From positions 1 to 60,278 of the forward strand of contig JAFSXR010000018.1 in NCBI GenBank assembly GCA_017443985.1: a DNA stretch of 60,278 nucleotides, read 5' to 3'. Positions 8,872 to 16,869 of the stretch are shown here, in pieces; the first letter of the stretch is position 1; each line of letters begins with the position of its first letter. Source of the DNA: Synergistaceae bacterium. GTDB lineage: Bacteria; Synergistota; Synergistia; Synergistales; Aminobacteriaceae. The notes under the pieces were generated by a model. That model was not told the origin of the DNA and did not search any database. It saw nothing but the letters and a program-made list of their open reading frames with translations. The position numbers were made by a program, and so were the translations under genes.

Positions 8872-9585
8872 ATGGCAGAAGAAAAAAAATTAGAAAAAAA
8901 AGTTCCGACACACTTGGCAATAATTCTTGACGGCAACGGGCGATGGGCAAAGAAAAGAAATCTTCCGCGCCTCATGGGACACAGAGCAGGACTGCGAAAA
9001 CTTGAAAACATGGTCAGGCTCGTAAAAGCTCGCGGCATTCGTTATTTTTCAGTTTATGCTTTCTCGACTGAAAACTGGAACAGGCCGGCTATGGAAGTTA
9101 CAGGGCTCATGAGTTTGTTTAGATATTACATTCGCAAAAAAGTTGACGAAGTTAAAGCCGAAGGGGCGAGAATAAGATTTTGCGGACGAAAAGATAAACT
9201 CCCTGAGGATTTATTAAAGCAAATGCGGTGGGCCGAAGACTACACGAAAGATCAAAATATCTTAGATTTCATTCTCTGCATAAACTACGGCGGACGCGCT
9301 GAAATTCTCGACGCTGTGAACTCGTTAATCGCTTCAAAACCTCAAGCCCCCGTTACTGAAGAAGACCTGCGAAAATATTTTTACCTTCCCGACGTTCCCG
9401 ACCCCGATTTAATTATCAGGACAAGCGGAGAATTAAGGCTTAGCAACTTCTGGCTGTGGGAGAGCGCGTACAGCGAATATTATTTCACGGACATTCATTG
9501 GCCTGACTTTGACGAAAATGAACTCGACAAGGCACTAGAAAACTATGCAGGGAGGGAAAGACGCTATGGCGGTCTCAAAAATTGA
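8872..9585 (+). CDS. uppS: Undecaprenyl diphosphate synthase
   Basis: A 237-residue cis-prenyltransferase that extends farnesyl diphosphate to the C55 carrier lipid used by MurA-pathway and WecA-pathway intermediates. Motifs: AIILDGNGRWAKKR with the catalytic Asp, GHRAG, SVYAFSTENWNRP, and the C-terminal DLIIRTSGELRLSNFWLW. ATG 8872 is chosen because AAAAGGGG lies about 9 bp upstream. It overlaps cdsA by 20 bp, the common uppS-cdsA order. Confidence 0.96.
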   Translation: MAEEKKLEKKVPTHLAIILDGNGRWAKKRNLPRLMGHRAGLRKLENMVRLVKARGIRYFSVYAFSTENWNRPAMEVTGLMSLFRYYIRKKVDEVKAEGARIRFCGRKDKLPEDLLKQMRWAEDYTKDQNILDFILCINYGGRAEILDAVNSLIASKPQAPVTEEDLRKYFYLPDVPDPDLIIRTSGELRLSNFWLWESAYSEYYFTDIHWPDFDENELDKALENYAGRERRYGGLKN

Positions 9586-10414
9586 CAAGGCCGGAAGAGC
9601 TGAACTTCAGCTTAGAACTTTCAGCAGCGTTTTTATCGTTGCGATAATCTTGGGAGCAGTTCATTACGGCGGAATTATTTGGACGCTCACGGCATCGTTA
9701 ATCGCTTTAATCTCGCTTTCAGAGTATTACAGAATGCTGGAGCGTTACGCAAAAATAAAAAGCATGAAAATTTCTCCGGGCGTGGGCTATATTTTTTCGC
9801 TGATTTTTTTAATTGCGGCGACACGTGAAAATTCACAGTCAATAATCCTGGCAATGATTTTATCGCTATGCGTCTGCGGAGTTTTCACCGTTGAAATTTT
9901 CAAGCGTCAATTCTCAAAAGGCAGCAGCAGCGCAGTTTTCAACACCGGCGGAATAATTTCGGGCGTGCTTTATATCACCGTCCCTTGGGTCTGCATGATA
10001 ATGTTGCGCGATTACATAATAGGCCGCGAAATTTTAATGACGTTATTTTTTTGCACGTGGGGCTGTGATGTTGGGGCCTATATCGGCGGAAAATTATTCG
10101 GCTCTGTAAAACTCTGCGAGCATGTCAGTCCTGGCAAGACTGTTCAGGGCTTTGTCGCAGGAATAATCGGAAGCCTCTTAGTCAGCGCGGCGGCAATTTA
10201 TTTTTTCAGCCTTCCAAGAGAAATGATAACAATCGGTTTTATCTGCGGCATTGCCGGTCAAGCCGGAGATCTTGCTGAATCTTTAATCAAGCGCGAGACA
10301 GGACAGAAGGACTCCGGGCATTTAATACCGGGACACGGCGGAATGTTAGACCGATTCGACAGCATTTTATTTAACGGTTTACTGACATATTTAATTCTTC
10401 GTGTGATTTTATAA
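9566..10414 (+). CDS. cdsA: Phosphatidate cytidylyltransferase
   Basis: A 282-residue multi-pass membrane enzyme making CDP-diacylglycerol from phosphatidate and CTP. The C-terminal signature is clear: CDVGAYIGGKLFG, SPGKTVQG, and HGGMLDRFDSILFN with the metal-binding aspartates. ATG 9566 is preferred over ATG 9545 because GGGAGGG lies just before it. It closes the operon; a promoter for the dap genes follows. Confidence 0.94.
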   Translation: MAVSKIDKAGRAELQLRTFSSVFIVAIILGAVHYGGIIWTLTASLIALISLSEYYRMLERYAKIKSMKISPGVGYIFSLIFLIAATRENSQSIILAMILSLCVCGVFTVEIFKRQFSKGSSSAVFNTGGIISGVLYITVPWVCMIMLRDYIIGREILMTLFFCTWGCDVGAYIGGKLFGSVKLCEHVSPGKTVQGFVAGIIGSLLVSAAAIYFFSLPREMITIGFICGIAGQAGDLAESLIKRETGQKDSGHLIPGHGGMLDRFDSILFNGLLTYLILRVIL

Positions 10415-10423
10415 AATAACCGT

Positions 10424-10452
10424 TTGACAGAATTAACTTTTGCGTCTATCAT
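10424..10452 (+). promoter_or_regulatory. Strong sigma-70 promoter upstream of the IS605 remnant and dapA
   Basis: TTGACA, 17 bp, TATCAT: a near-consensus -35/-10 pair. The transcript would read a ribosome-binding site (AAAGGAG at 10489), a 28-codon frame starting at 10506, the omega-RNA-like element and a hairpin before reaching dapA. Confidence 0.75.
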
Positions 10453-10505
10453 TCTGCACGCAATATTAAAGAATATTAAAAAAATTTGAAAGGAGATAGA
10501 AAATA

Positions 10506-10592
10506 ATGTTAGTGAATTTTACCTATAAACTTTTTGTGTCTCCTTGCATGTCCTCACTCAAGATAAAGCGTGAGTATATATTTATGCCTTAG
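10506..10592 (+). CDS. 28-codon leader frame running into the IS605 remnant
   Basis: ATG at 10506 with AAAGGAG 10 bp upstream, reading MLVNFTYKLFVSPCMSS and stopping at TAG 10590-10592. It begins before the left-end hairpin and ends in the element. It may be a gene start cut off by insertion, or a chance frame behind a real ribosome-binding site. Confidence 0.3.
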   Translation: MLVNFTYKLFVSPCMSSLKIKREYIFMP

Positions 10593-10707
10593 TGTGAATG
10601 ACATGGTTGGGGCATCAACCATTGGAGGAGAACTAATAAGGCTTGAGAAATCAGGCAGGTTTGGAGATACCAGAATCCCCCGACTTCAGTCGTGGGGAGT
10701 ATGTCAA
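10535..10707 (+). mobile_element. IS200/IS605-type non-autonomous remnant (no TnpA or TnpB)
   Basis: The left end carries a hairpin, CTCAC...GTGAG (10553-10574). The right end carries the hallmark IS605-family hairpin CCCC-CGAC-TTCA-GTCG-T-GGGG with one bulged T (10677-10697), followed by GAGTATGTCAA. The interior is not protein-coding; the 72-codon frame across it has no family resemblance. Known family ends are recalled, not searched. Exact boundaries are uncertain by some 10-20 bp at the left. It sits between a strong promoter and dapA. Confidence 0.75.
10593..10707 (+). ncRNA. Orphan TnpB guide-RNA (omega RNA / reRNA) scaffold
   Basis: It matches the layout of the RNA encoded at the 3' end of IS605-family tnpB genes. 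A perfect 7-bp hairpin ATGGTTG-GGGCAT-CAACCAT (10603-10622) comes first, then GGAGGAGAACTAATAAGG, a variable arm, and AGAATCCCCCGAC...GTCGTGGGGAG before ATGTCAA. In active systems the guide is the 16-20 nt immediately downstream, here from about 10708 (GGACACAAATATATAT). No tnpB lies in this window, so the RNA could act only with a TnpB encoded elsewhere. Transcription from 10424 is likely. Confidence 0.65.
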
Positions 10708-10739
10708 GGACACAAATATATATTTATATTGCATAGATT

Positions 10740-10768
10740 AAGCCGCTCATTCACAGGGCGGTTTTTTT
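10740..10768 (+). terminator. Hairpin-T7 terminator between the IS605 remnant and dapA
   Basis: AAGCCGC pairs with GCGGTTT (one G.T), with the loop TCATTCACAGG, followed by seven T. It should stop most transcripts coming from 10424, leaving the guide-like RNA as a short transcript unless read through into dapA. Confidence 0.7.
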
Positions 10769-10803
10769 ATTACAAATTTATAAAATAAAGGAGAGAAAAA
10801 ATC

Positions 10804-11691
10804 ATGGCATCAAGTCATATTTTCAAAGGTGCTGCTACTGCTCTTATAACACCCATGAACGCAAGCGGAGTCGATTATAATTCACTCGCTAAACTGCTCG
10901 ACTGGCAGCTCGAACAGGGAATTAACGCCCTCGTTATTGCTGGGACTACTGGCGAAGGCTCAACGCTCACCGACCCCGAACACGAAAAAGTCATTGAATT
11001 TTCAGTCAAGAGAGTCGCGGGAAGATGTCCAGTTGTAGCTTCGACAGGCTCGAACGATACGGCACACGCTATTTATTTGACTAAGTTTGCCTGCGATGCC
11101 GGAGCTGACGGAATTTTGGCCGTAACTCCCTACTACAATAAAACAACGCAAAACGGGCTTGTAAAAATGTACACGGCCATCGCTGACGCTTCGACAAAGC
11201 CGTTAATCCTTTATAACGTTCCTTCAAGAACAGGCGTTAATATCGAGCCGGAGACTTACGCGAAATTAGCAGACCACCCCATGATTTCGGGAATTAAAGA
11301 GGCTAACGGCAATATAGCGAAGATAGTTCAGACAGCCCAGTTAGTTGGCGATAAGCTCGATATTTATTCAGGCAACGATGATCAGATTGTCCCTATTCTT
11401 TCAATGGGCGGCAAGGGAGTTATCTCCGTGCTTTCAAATCCTGCGCCTAAAAAGACGGTCGAAATTTGCGACAGATTTTTTGCAGGCGATGTCAAAGGCG
11501 CGGCGGCTCTTCAGTGCGAAATGCTCCCGTTGATTAATGCTCTGTTCTCCGAAGTCAACCCGATACCCGTCAAGGCCGCAATGGCTGCTATGGGCTTCTG
11601 TGAAAATTATTTGAGGCTTCCGTTAGTTCCGATGGAAGAGGCTCACTGGCTGAAGCTCGAAGCGATTATGAAAGAGCAGGGGCTGATTTAG
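10804..11691 (+). CDS. dapA: 4-hydroxy-tetrahydrodipicolinate synthase
   Basis: A 295-residue class I aldolase condensing pyruvate with aspartate semialdehyde, the first step of DAP/lysine synthesis. Motifs: GTTGEGSTL, PYYNKTTQNGL, LYNVPSRTGVN, and the Schiff-base Lys in ISGIKEANG. GGAGAG precedes the ATG. It is first of a five-gene diaminopimelate set, and its stop codon already lies inside a heptamer repeat array. Confidence 0.96.
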   Translation: MASSHIFKGAATALITPMNASGVDYNSLAKLLDWQLEQGINALVIAGTTGEGSTLTDPEHEKVIEFSVKRVAGRCPVVASTGSNDTAHAIYLTKFACDAGADGILAVTPYYNKTTQNGLVKMYTAIADASTKPLILYNVPSRTGVNIEPETYAKLADHPMISGIKEANGNIAKIVQTAQLVGDKLDIYSGNDDQIVPILSMGGKGVISVLSNPAPKKTVEICDRFFAGDVKGAAALQCEMLPLINALFSEVNPIPVKAAMAAMGFCENYLRLPLVPMEEAHWLKLEAIMKEQGLI

Positions 11692-11721
11692 GTAGGAATT
11701 AGGAAGTAGGAGGTAGGAGTT
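11689..11721 (+). repeat. Heptamer array supplying the dapB ribosome-binding site
   Basis: Five or so copies of the TAGGAGT/TAGGAAT unit fill the whole gap between dapA and dapB. The dapA stop (TAG) is the first unit, and the last two (TAGGAGG, TAGGAG) form the Shine-Dalgarno just before ATG 11722. Confidence 0.8.
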
Positions 11722-12450
11722 ATGAAACTAATCATTAACGGCGCGAACGGCAAAATGGGTCATATACTCACGGAAATGGCAGGAAGCGGAAACATTGCCG
11801 CTCTCGTTGACATTACTTTTGAGACCGGCGGAGGAAAATATAAATCCCTTGAAGATTTTAACGGCGCGGCTGACTGCGTAGTGGACTTCTCAAATCATAA
11901 GGCCGTCGATGGATTATTAAATTACTGCGTGAAAAAAAATCTGCCCGTCTTAATCGCCTCAACGGGACACACTGACGAGGAACTAAATTTGATTAAAGAG
12001 GCCGCGAAAAAAATTCCCGTCTTTCAGTCGCCTAATATGTCGATCGGCGTTGCTTTGCTTGCTGACATTGCCGAGAGGGTTGCAAAAGTTTTCGGAGACT
12101 GCGACATCGAATTAATAGAGGCTCACCACAATCAGAAATTAGACGTGCCCAGCGGAACTGCTTTAATGCTTGCGAAAAGATTACAGGAGGCCAAGCCCGA
12201 ATTAGCTTTTAATATAGGCCGTCATGAAAACGGAAAACGCCCTGAGAATGAAATAGGTATTCATTCACTGCGCTACGGCTCTGAGGTCGGAACTCACGAA
12301 ATAATTTTTTCAAACGGCCTTGAGACTATTACATTAAAGCATGACGCAAAGAACAGGGCTTTATTTGCAAAGGGCGCGTTATCGGCGGTTAAGTGGCTCG
12401 TAAATCAGAGCGCGGGCCTTTACAACATGAAAGACTTTATTGACAGTTAG
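11722..12450 (+). CDS. dapB: 4-hydroxy-tetrahydrodipicolinate reductase
   Basis: A 242-residue Rossmann-fold NAD(P)H-dependent reductase, the second DAP step. Motifs: the nucleotide-binding INGANGKMGH, ASTGHTDEE, the substrate motif EAHHNQKLDVPSGTAL, and FSNGLETITLKHDA near the C-terminus. Slightly short for the family because the N-terminal region is compact. Its start depends on the heptamer array upstream. Confidence 0.95.
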   Translation: MKLIINGANGKMGHILTEMAGSGNIAALVDITFETGGGKYKSLEDFNGAADCVVDFSNHKAVDGLLNYCVKKNLPVLIASTGHTDEELNLIKEAAKKIPVFQSPNMSIGVALLADIAERVAKVFGDCDIELIEAHHNQKLDVPSGTALMLAKRLQEAKPELAFNIGRHENGKRPENEIGIHSLRYGSEVGTHEIIFSNGLETITLKHDAKNRALFAKGALSAVKWLVNQSAGLYNMKDFIDS

Positions 12451-12516
12451 GAGGTAGGAGGTAGGAGTTAGGAGTTATTTTTTTACTTCCTGCCTCCTAA
12501 TTCCTAACTCCTACCT
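12447..12516. repeat. Inverted pair of heptamer arrays between dapB and dapH
   Basis: A forward array (TAGGAGG, TAGGAGG, TAGGAGT, TAGGAGT) is followed by TTTTTTT and then a reverse array (CTTCCTG, CCTCCTA, ATTCCTA, ACTCCTA). The arms can pair over about 25 bp with T's in the loop. The dapB stop is in the first unit. Confidence 0.8.
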
Positions 12517-12524
12517 GAATAAAC

Positions 12525-13244
12525 ATGAATGCACAGGAAATTATAAAATTCATAGCTGACGCGAAAAAAGTTACGCCCGTAAAAATTTTTTTGCGCGAGA
12601 AAGCCATGCCTGACGGCAGGCAGGAAAAAATTGATTTCTCGAAAACTAACGCAAAAATCTTCGGGGCAGGCGACAAAATTATTTTCGGGGACTGGGCAGA
12701 ACTTGAGCCGGTCATAAAGGAAAATGAAAATAAAATTGACGAGATAGTCATCGAAAATTCTTCACGCAACAGCGCAATTCCGTTACTTGACTTGAAAAAT
12801 ATTCAGGCGCGTATCGAGCCCGGCGCGATTATCCGCGACAACGTCTCAATCGGAAAGAACGCCGTTATCATGATGGGCGCGGTTATTAACATCGGAGCCG
12901 TAATCGGAGACGGAACTATGATTGACATGGGCGCAATACTTGGAGGCCGTGCGACTGTCGGGAAAAATTGCCACGTCGGAGCAGGTGCTGTCCTTGCAGG
13001 TGTGATTGAACCGGCTAGCGCAAAGCCCGTCATCGTTGAAGATAACGTCTTAATCGGAGCTAACGCGGTTGTCATTGAGGGCGTTCACATCGGAGAAAAT
13101 TCCGTCGTTGCCGCAGGGGCTGTCGTAATTCAAGACGTTCCGCCCGGAAAAGTCGTTGCAGGCTGCCCGGCCCGCGTCATTAAGGACAAGGACGAAGGCA
13201 CAACGTTAAAGACCGCTCTTGAGGCTTCATTACGAAAATTATAA
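12525..13244 (+). CDS. dapH: Tetrahydrodipicolinate N-acetyltransferase
   Basis: A 239-residue trimeric acyltransferase. It has the DapH N-terminal domain (residues 1-85) followed by left-handed beta-helix hexapeptides from [18 protein letters not shown] onward (residues 105-220), ending in [16 protein letters not shown]. It transfers acetyl from acetyl-CoA to tetrahydrodipicolinate, which defines the acetylase branch of DAP synthesis. No strong Shine-Dalgarno is seen because a heptamer array fills the leader. Confidence 0.93.
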   Translation: MNAQEIIKFIADAKKVTPVKIFLREKAMPDGRQEKIDFSKTNAKIFGAGDKIIFGDWAELEPVIKENENKIDEIVIENSSRNSAIPLLDLKNIQARIEPGAIIRDNVSIGKNAVIMMGAVINIGAVIGDGTMIDMGAILGGRATVGKNCHVGAGAVLAGVIEPASAKPVIVEDNVLIGANAVVIEGVHIGENSVVAAGAVVIQDVPPGKVVAGCPARVIKDKDEGTTLKTALEASLRKL

Positions 13245-13253
13245 AAATAAAAA

Positions 13254-14396
13254 ATGAAAATTGATTTTTATTCAGAAGCTCAGGAATTAAAAGAAAAATT
13301 AATTTTGTTGCGTCAGGAATTTCATAAGATACCCGAAATCGGAAATCATGAATATAAAACGGCGGAGTTAATCGAAAAAACTTTAGACGGCTTAAAAATT
13401 CCTTATAAAAGAATTTTAGGTACAGGGATAATAGCGAGGCTTGAAGGAAGTTTTCCCGGAAAAAATTCCGCTCTTCGTGCCGACATTGACGCATTGCCGA
13501 TTGACGAGGCAACGGGCACGGAATTTGCTTCTCAAAATAAGGGCTTTATGCACGCCTGCGGTCATGACGTTCACATAACGGGAGCGTTGGGCGCGGCAAT
13601 GATTTTGAAGAAGCACGAAAAAGATTTAAGCGGCTCTGTAACTTTTTTGTTTCAGCCAGACGAGGAGGGCAGCGGCGGAGCTGACAGAATGATTAAAGCA
13701 GGCTGCCTCGAAAATATTGATGCCGTCTTCGGCTGTCATGTTGACCCTGCGTTGCCTGCCGGGCACGTGGGAATTAAATACGGGAATTTTTACGCCGCTT
13801 CAGGCATGTTTAAGATTATTATTATCGGCAAGTCAGCACACGGTGCGCAGAGGGACAAGGGCATTGACGCGATTCAGGCTGCTGCGAACATAATCACCGA
13901 AATTTTGAAAATGAATAACCCTGACGGCGTTGTAACTGTCGGGAAGTTTAACGCAGGAACGGCAGGAAATATCTTGGCCGGGCGTGCTGAATTTAACGGC
14001 ATAATCAGAACTTACGGAATTGACGAGCGCGCTCGAATGGTCAAAGAATTTCAAGACATCTGCGAAAAAATTTCGGCCTCATTCGGGGCTAAATGCGAAT
14101 GTGATTTTAATTTAAGCACGCCGGGTGTTATCAATGACAATGACGCTTTAACTTCATTCGTTGAAAATACAGCGCGTGAAACTTTAGGATCTGATAATGT
14201 CAACATAATCGAGAAGCCTTTATTTATAAGCGAGGATTTCGGATTTTTTATAATGGCCCGGACCGGGAATTTCTATCACATCGGCGCAGGCTGTGAGTAT
14301 CCCTTGCACAGCGATAAATTTTTGCCCGTCCCTGACGCTATAATAACAGCTTCGGCGGTTCATTCCGCTGTCGTATATAAATTTAATTTAGGATAG
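13254..14396 (+). CDS. N-acetyldiaminopimelate deacetylase (M20 family)
   Basis: A 380-residue M20 metallo-aminoacylase. Metal-binding and catalytic motifs: ALRADIDALPI, HACGHDVHITGA, the FQPDEEGSGGADRMI acid pair, GCHVDP, and a C-terminal SEDFGFF followed by HSDKF. Placed after dapH, its likely substrate is N-acetyl-LL-diaminopimelate. The acetyl-specific transaminase of the route is not in this window. Confidence 0.88.
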   Translation: MKIDFYSEAQELKEKLILLRQEFHKIPEIGNHEYKTAELIEKTLDGLKIPYKRILGTGIIARLEGSFPGKNSALRADIDALPIDEATGTEFASQNKGFMHACGHDVHITGALGAAMILKKHEKDLSGSVTFLFQPDEEGSGGADRMIKAGCLENIDAVFGCHVDPALPAGHVGIKYGNFYAASGMFKIIIIGKSAHGAQRDKGIDAIQAAANIITEILKMNNPDGVVTVGKFNAGTAGNILAGRAEFNGIIRTYGIDERARMVKEFQDICEKISASFGAKCECDFNLSTPGVINDNDALTSFVENTARETLGSDNVNIIEKPLFISEDFGFFIMARTGNFYHIGAGCEYPLHSDKFLPVPDAIITASAVHSAVVYKFNLG

Positions 14397-14405
14397 TGTT
14401 TTAAT

Positions 14406-15722
14406 TTGAACGTAATAACTGCAAAATTCGGCGGCACTTCACTGGCTGACGCTTCGCAGATTAAAAAGGCCGTCAAAATTATTAAAGATAATCCGGCGCG
14501 TAAATTCGTCGTTGCTTCAGCACCGGGAAAAAGATTCAGCGATGACATAAAAATCACCGACCTGCTTTATAAATGCCACGCTCAAAGCAAAAATAATGAA
14601 GATTTTTCCGGCACGCTCAAAAAAATTTCTGACCGCTACGAAGAAATTATTAAAGAGCTTGGAATAAGTTTCGACATTCAATCTGAAATCGAGACGATCA
14701 AAAAAAATTTACCTGTCTGTCCGACAGGCGATTATCCTGCAAGCAGGGGCGAATATATAAACTCAAAGATAATCGCAAAATTTTTGGGCTGGCCTTTTGT
14801 TGACGCGGCGGAGATAATTTTCTTTGACGAGAAAGGAATTTTGAACGAGGAAAAAACTTTCAAGACCGCCGGAGAAAAATTAAAGGAATTAAATTATGCT
14901 GTCATTCCGGGATTTTACGGCTCAATGCCTGACGGAAGCATAAAAACTTTTTCGCGCGGAGGCTCTGACGTTACGGGCTCAATAATTGCGCGTTCAGTCA
15001 AGGCTGATTTATACGAGAACTGGACGGACGTTTCAGGAATGTTGAGCGCAGACCCAAGAATAGTGAACGCCCCGAAAGTCATCGAGTATATAACTTACAC
15101 GGAACTTAGGGAATTAAGCTACATGGGCGCGAGCGTTTTACATGAGGACGCAGTTTTTCCCGTGAGAAAAGCCGGTATCCCTATTAACATTCGCAACACT
15201 AACAAGCCGGACGACAAGGGAACTTTAATAACGGCTTCGATACCTAAAAATATTACGAAAAGCCCCGTAACCGGCATAGCAGGACGAAAAGGCTTCACTA
15301 GTGTCCGAGTTGAAAAGACAATGATGAACAGCGAGACTGGTTTTGGAGCGAGACTGCTTTATATTTTTTCACGCAGCGGAATACCTTTTGAGCATTGTCC
15401 GAGCGGCATTGATACTATTTCGGTCGTCGTGAACAGTGAATTATTTGATAACAGACGCGAAATTATTTTGCGTGAAATTAAAAACGAGCTTAACCCGGAT
15501 TTTATTACGATTGAAAAAAATCTTGCCTCGATTGCCATAGTCGGTGAAGGCATGGTAAGCGTTAAGGGAATGGCCGCAAAAATTTTCGCCGCGCTTGCTA
15601 AATCAGGAATTAATATCAGAATGATTGATCAGGGCTCGGACGAGCTGAACATTATAATCGGCATTGATGAAGCTGATTATGAAAAAGCTGTCAACGCGCT
15701 CTATAAAGAAATGATTTCTTAA
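14406..15722 (+). CDS. lysC: Aspartate kinase
   Basis: A 438-residue monofunctional aspartokinase opening the aspartate pathway. N-terminal AKFGGTSLAD, the central RGGSDVTGSIIA and GMLSADPRIV, and two C-terminal ACT-type regulatory segments (the last around SIAIVGEGMVSVKGMAAKIF and INIRMIDQGSDELNI). The start is TTG; no better start is in frame. Regulation by lysine and/or threonine is expected from the family. Last gene of the dap cluster. Confidence 0.94.
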   Translation: MNVITAKFGGTSLADASQIKKAVKIIKDNPARKFVVASAPGKRFSDDIKITDLLYKCHAQSKNNEDFSGTLKKISDRYEEIIKELGISFDIQSEIETIKKNLPVCPTGDYPASRGEYINSKIIAKFLGWPFVDAAEIIFFDEKGILNEEKTFKTAGEKLKELNYAVIPGFYGSMPDGSIKTFSRGGSDVTGSIIARSVKADLYENWTDVSGMLSADPRIVNAPKVIEYITYTELRELSYMGASVLHEDAVFPVRKAGIPINIRNTNKPDDKGTLITASIPKNITKSPVTGIAGRKGFTSVRVEKTMMNSETGFGARLLYIFSRSGIPFEHCPSGIDTISVVVNSELFDNRREIILREIKNELNPDFITIEKNLASIAIVGEGMVSVKGMAAKIFAALAKSGINIRMIDQGSDELNIIIGIDEADYEKAVNALYKEMIS

Positions 15723-15727
15723 AAAAA

Positions 15728-15770
15728 GAGGAGCTAGCTGAAAATTCTAACTCCTCGCTTTATTTTTTTT
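15728..15770. terminator. Bidirectional terminator between lysC and the ion channel gene
   Basis: GAGGAGCTAG pairs with CTAACTCCTC (one mismatch) around a short loop, followed by GCTTTATTTTTTTT on the plus strand, with an A-run before it that serves the minus strand. The arms look like a heptamer inverted pair. Confidence 0.75.
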
Positions 15771-16860
15771 ATTTTTTCGCCATTTCCGAGTAATTATCTT
15801 TTACGAGACATACAACCTTCATCGGAGTTTTTACGATCTTATTTTGTTCGGGCATGACCGTTGAGACCCACTCGGAGACAGGGACGTGTTCGCCGTTTTT
15901 TTGCTCCGGCGGTGTTATCGTTGCGATCGGCATTGCGCCGTGTTCGCTGAAATGTTCAAAGAGTTCTTTTATTGTCCTGCCTTCAAATTCACTCGTTACA
16001 TCAAAAGAAGCGAAGCTGTGCCCGTCATCGGCTGTAGATAAAACATCGCGTATAAATGCCGAAATCCCTTCGTTATGCGTACACATCGCAGTTATGTCGG
16101 CGATAAGGCTGTCAGTATATAAAATATCATCGACGTGGGCGTAGCGTGCGTATCGTTCATTTTCGGGGTCGTGAAGTTCCATGACGGTATAAACATCAGG
16201 GGCTATGGCTTCGATGGCGAGGCCGGTTAATATTGTGTGAGAATCATCGTTGCCAAAATCAGGATCGCCGAGAATTATCGCGCCCTGAGCTTTTTCAACG
16301 CCGCCCTTGATTAAAGCGTCGCGCTCCGACGGGTTGCCTTGAACATAAAAAATGCCTGCATCTAAATTATTCGGGCGTTCCTTTGCAATTAAAGCAACTT
16401 GACGGCTCGAAGCAAGCAGCTCGCGCACTAAATAGGGCCCGCGTCCGTTCCAGCCGCAAATTAAAACGTGGCCTTCAAATTTACAGTTATTTATTCCCAT
16501 CATCTCCCCTAACATTTTTTTAAGCTGGCTGTTAATTAATCTCTGCATGACTTCGGCAAAAATAACTCCGAACAAAGCCACGCCGAAAATTGATAAAAGA
16601 AAAACTATTATCCTTCCGCCGAAAGTTCTTGGCGAAGAGGCAAATTCCCCTTGACCGATTAATGTAAAAAGGACGCTCCAAAGAGAATCAATATAGGAGC
16701 CCGTAAAATTTTTCTCCTGCCACCACACAAGCAAAGCACACCCGAAAAGCAACCCGAAAAATAAAATTAAAGAGCCTAAGAGCCTGTGCTTAAATTTTTT
16801 CGAGAAGGCAATTCCGCGCTTAGCATTCTTTACTGTTTTTACAAATTTTTTTGCCGACAT
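15769..16860 (-). CDS. Two-TM ion channel with RCK/TrkA-N domain and altered filter
   Basis: A 363-residue membrane protein. It has a first hydrophobic helix (LGSLILFFGLLFGCALLVWW), a pore region, a second helix (IIVFLLSIFGVALFGVIFA), then a Rossmann RCK domain starting at GHVLICGWNGRGPYLV and a C-terminal region with KTPMKVVCLVKD. Topology is that of bacterial K+ channels, but where TVGYGD is expected the pore reads TLIGQGEF. Such filters occur in the Pollux/Castor/SYM8-like ion channel relatives, so ion specificity is uncertain. It lies 9 bp after rpoD. Confidence 0.8.
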   Translation of the reverse strand: MSAKKFVKTVKNAKRGIAFSKKFKHRLLGSLILFFGLLFGCALLVWWQEKNFTGSYIDSLWSVLFTLIGQGEFASSPRTFGGRIIVFLLSIFGVALFGVIFAEVMQRLINSQLKKMLGEMMGINNCKFEGHVLICGWNGRGPYLVRELLASSRQVALIAKERPNNLDAGIFYVQGNPSERDALIKGGVEKAQGAIILGDPDFGNDDSHTILTGLAIEAIAPDVYTVMELHDPENERYARYAHVDDILYTDSLIADITAMCTHNEGISAFIRDVLSTADDGHSFASFDVTSEFEGRTIKELFEHFSEHGAMPIATITPPEQKNGEHVPVSEWVSTVMPEQNKIVKTPMKVVCLVKDNYSEMAKK

Positions 16861-16869
16861 TTTATTAAA

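Noticed and set aside
10570..10788. 72-codon open frame across the IS605 remnant
   Set aside because: It covers the RNA hairpins and the terminator, has no ribosome-binding site and no family resemblance; the signal is RNA, not protein.
10415..10803. Lysine riboswitch before dapA
   Set aside because: No lysine-riboswitch core elements are visible; the leader is filled by the IS605 remnant and a simple hairpin.
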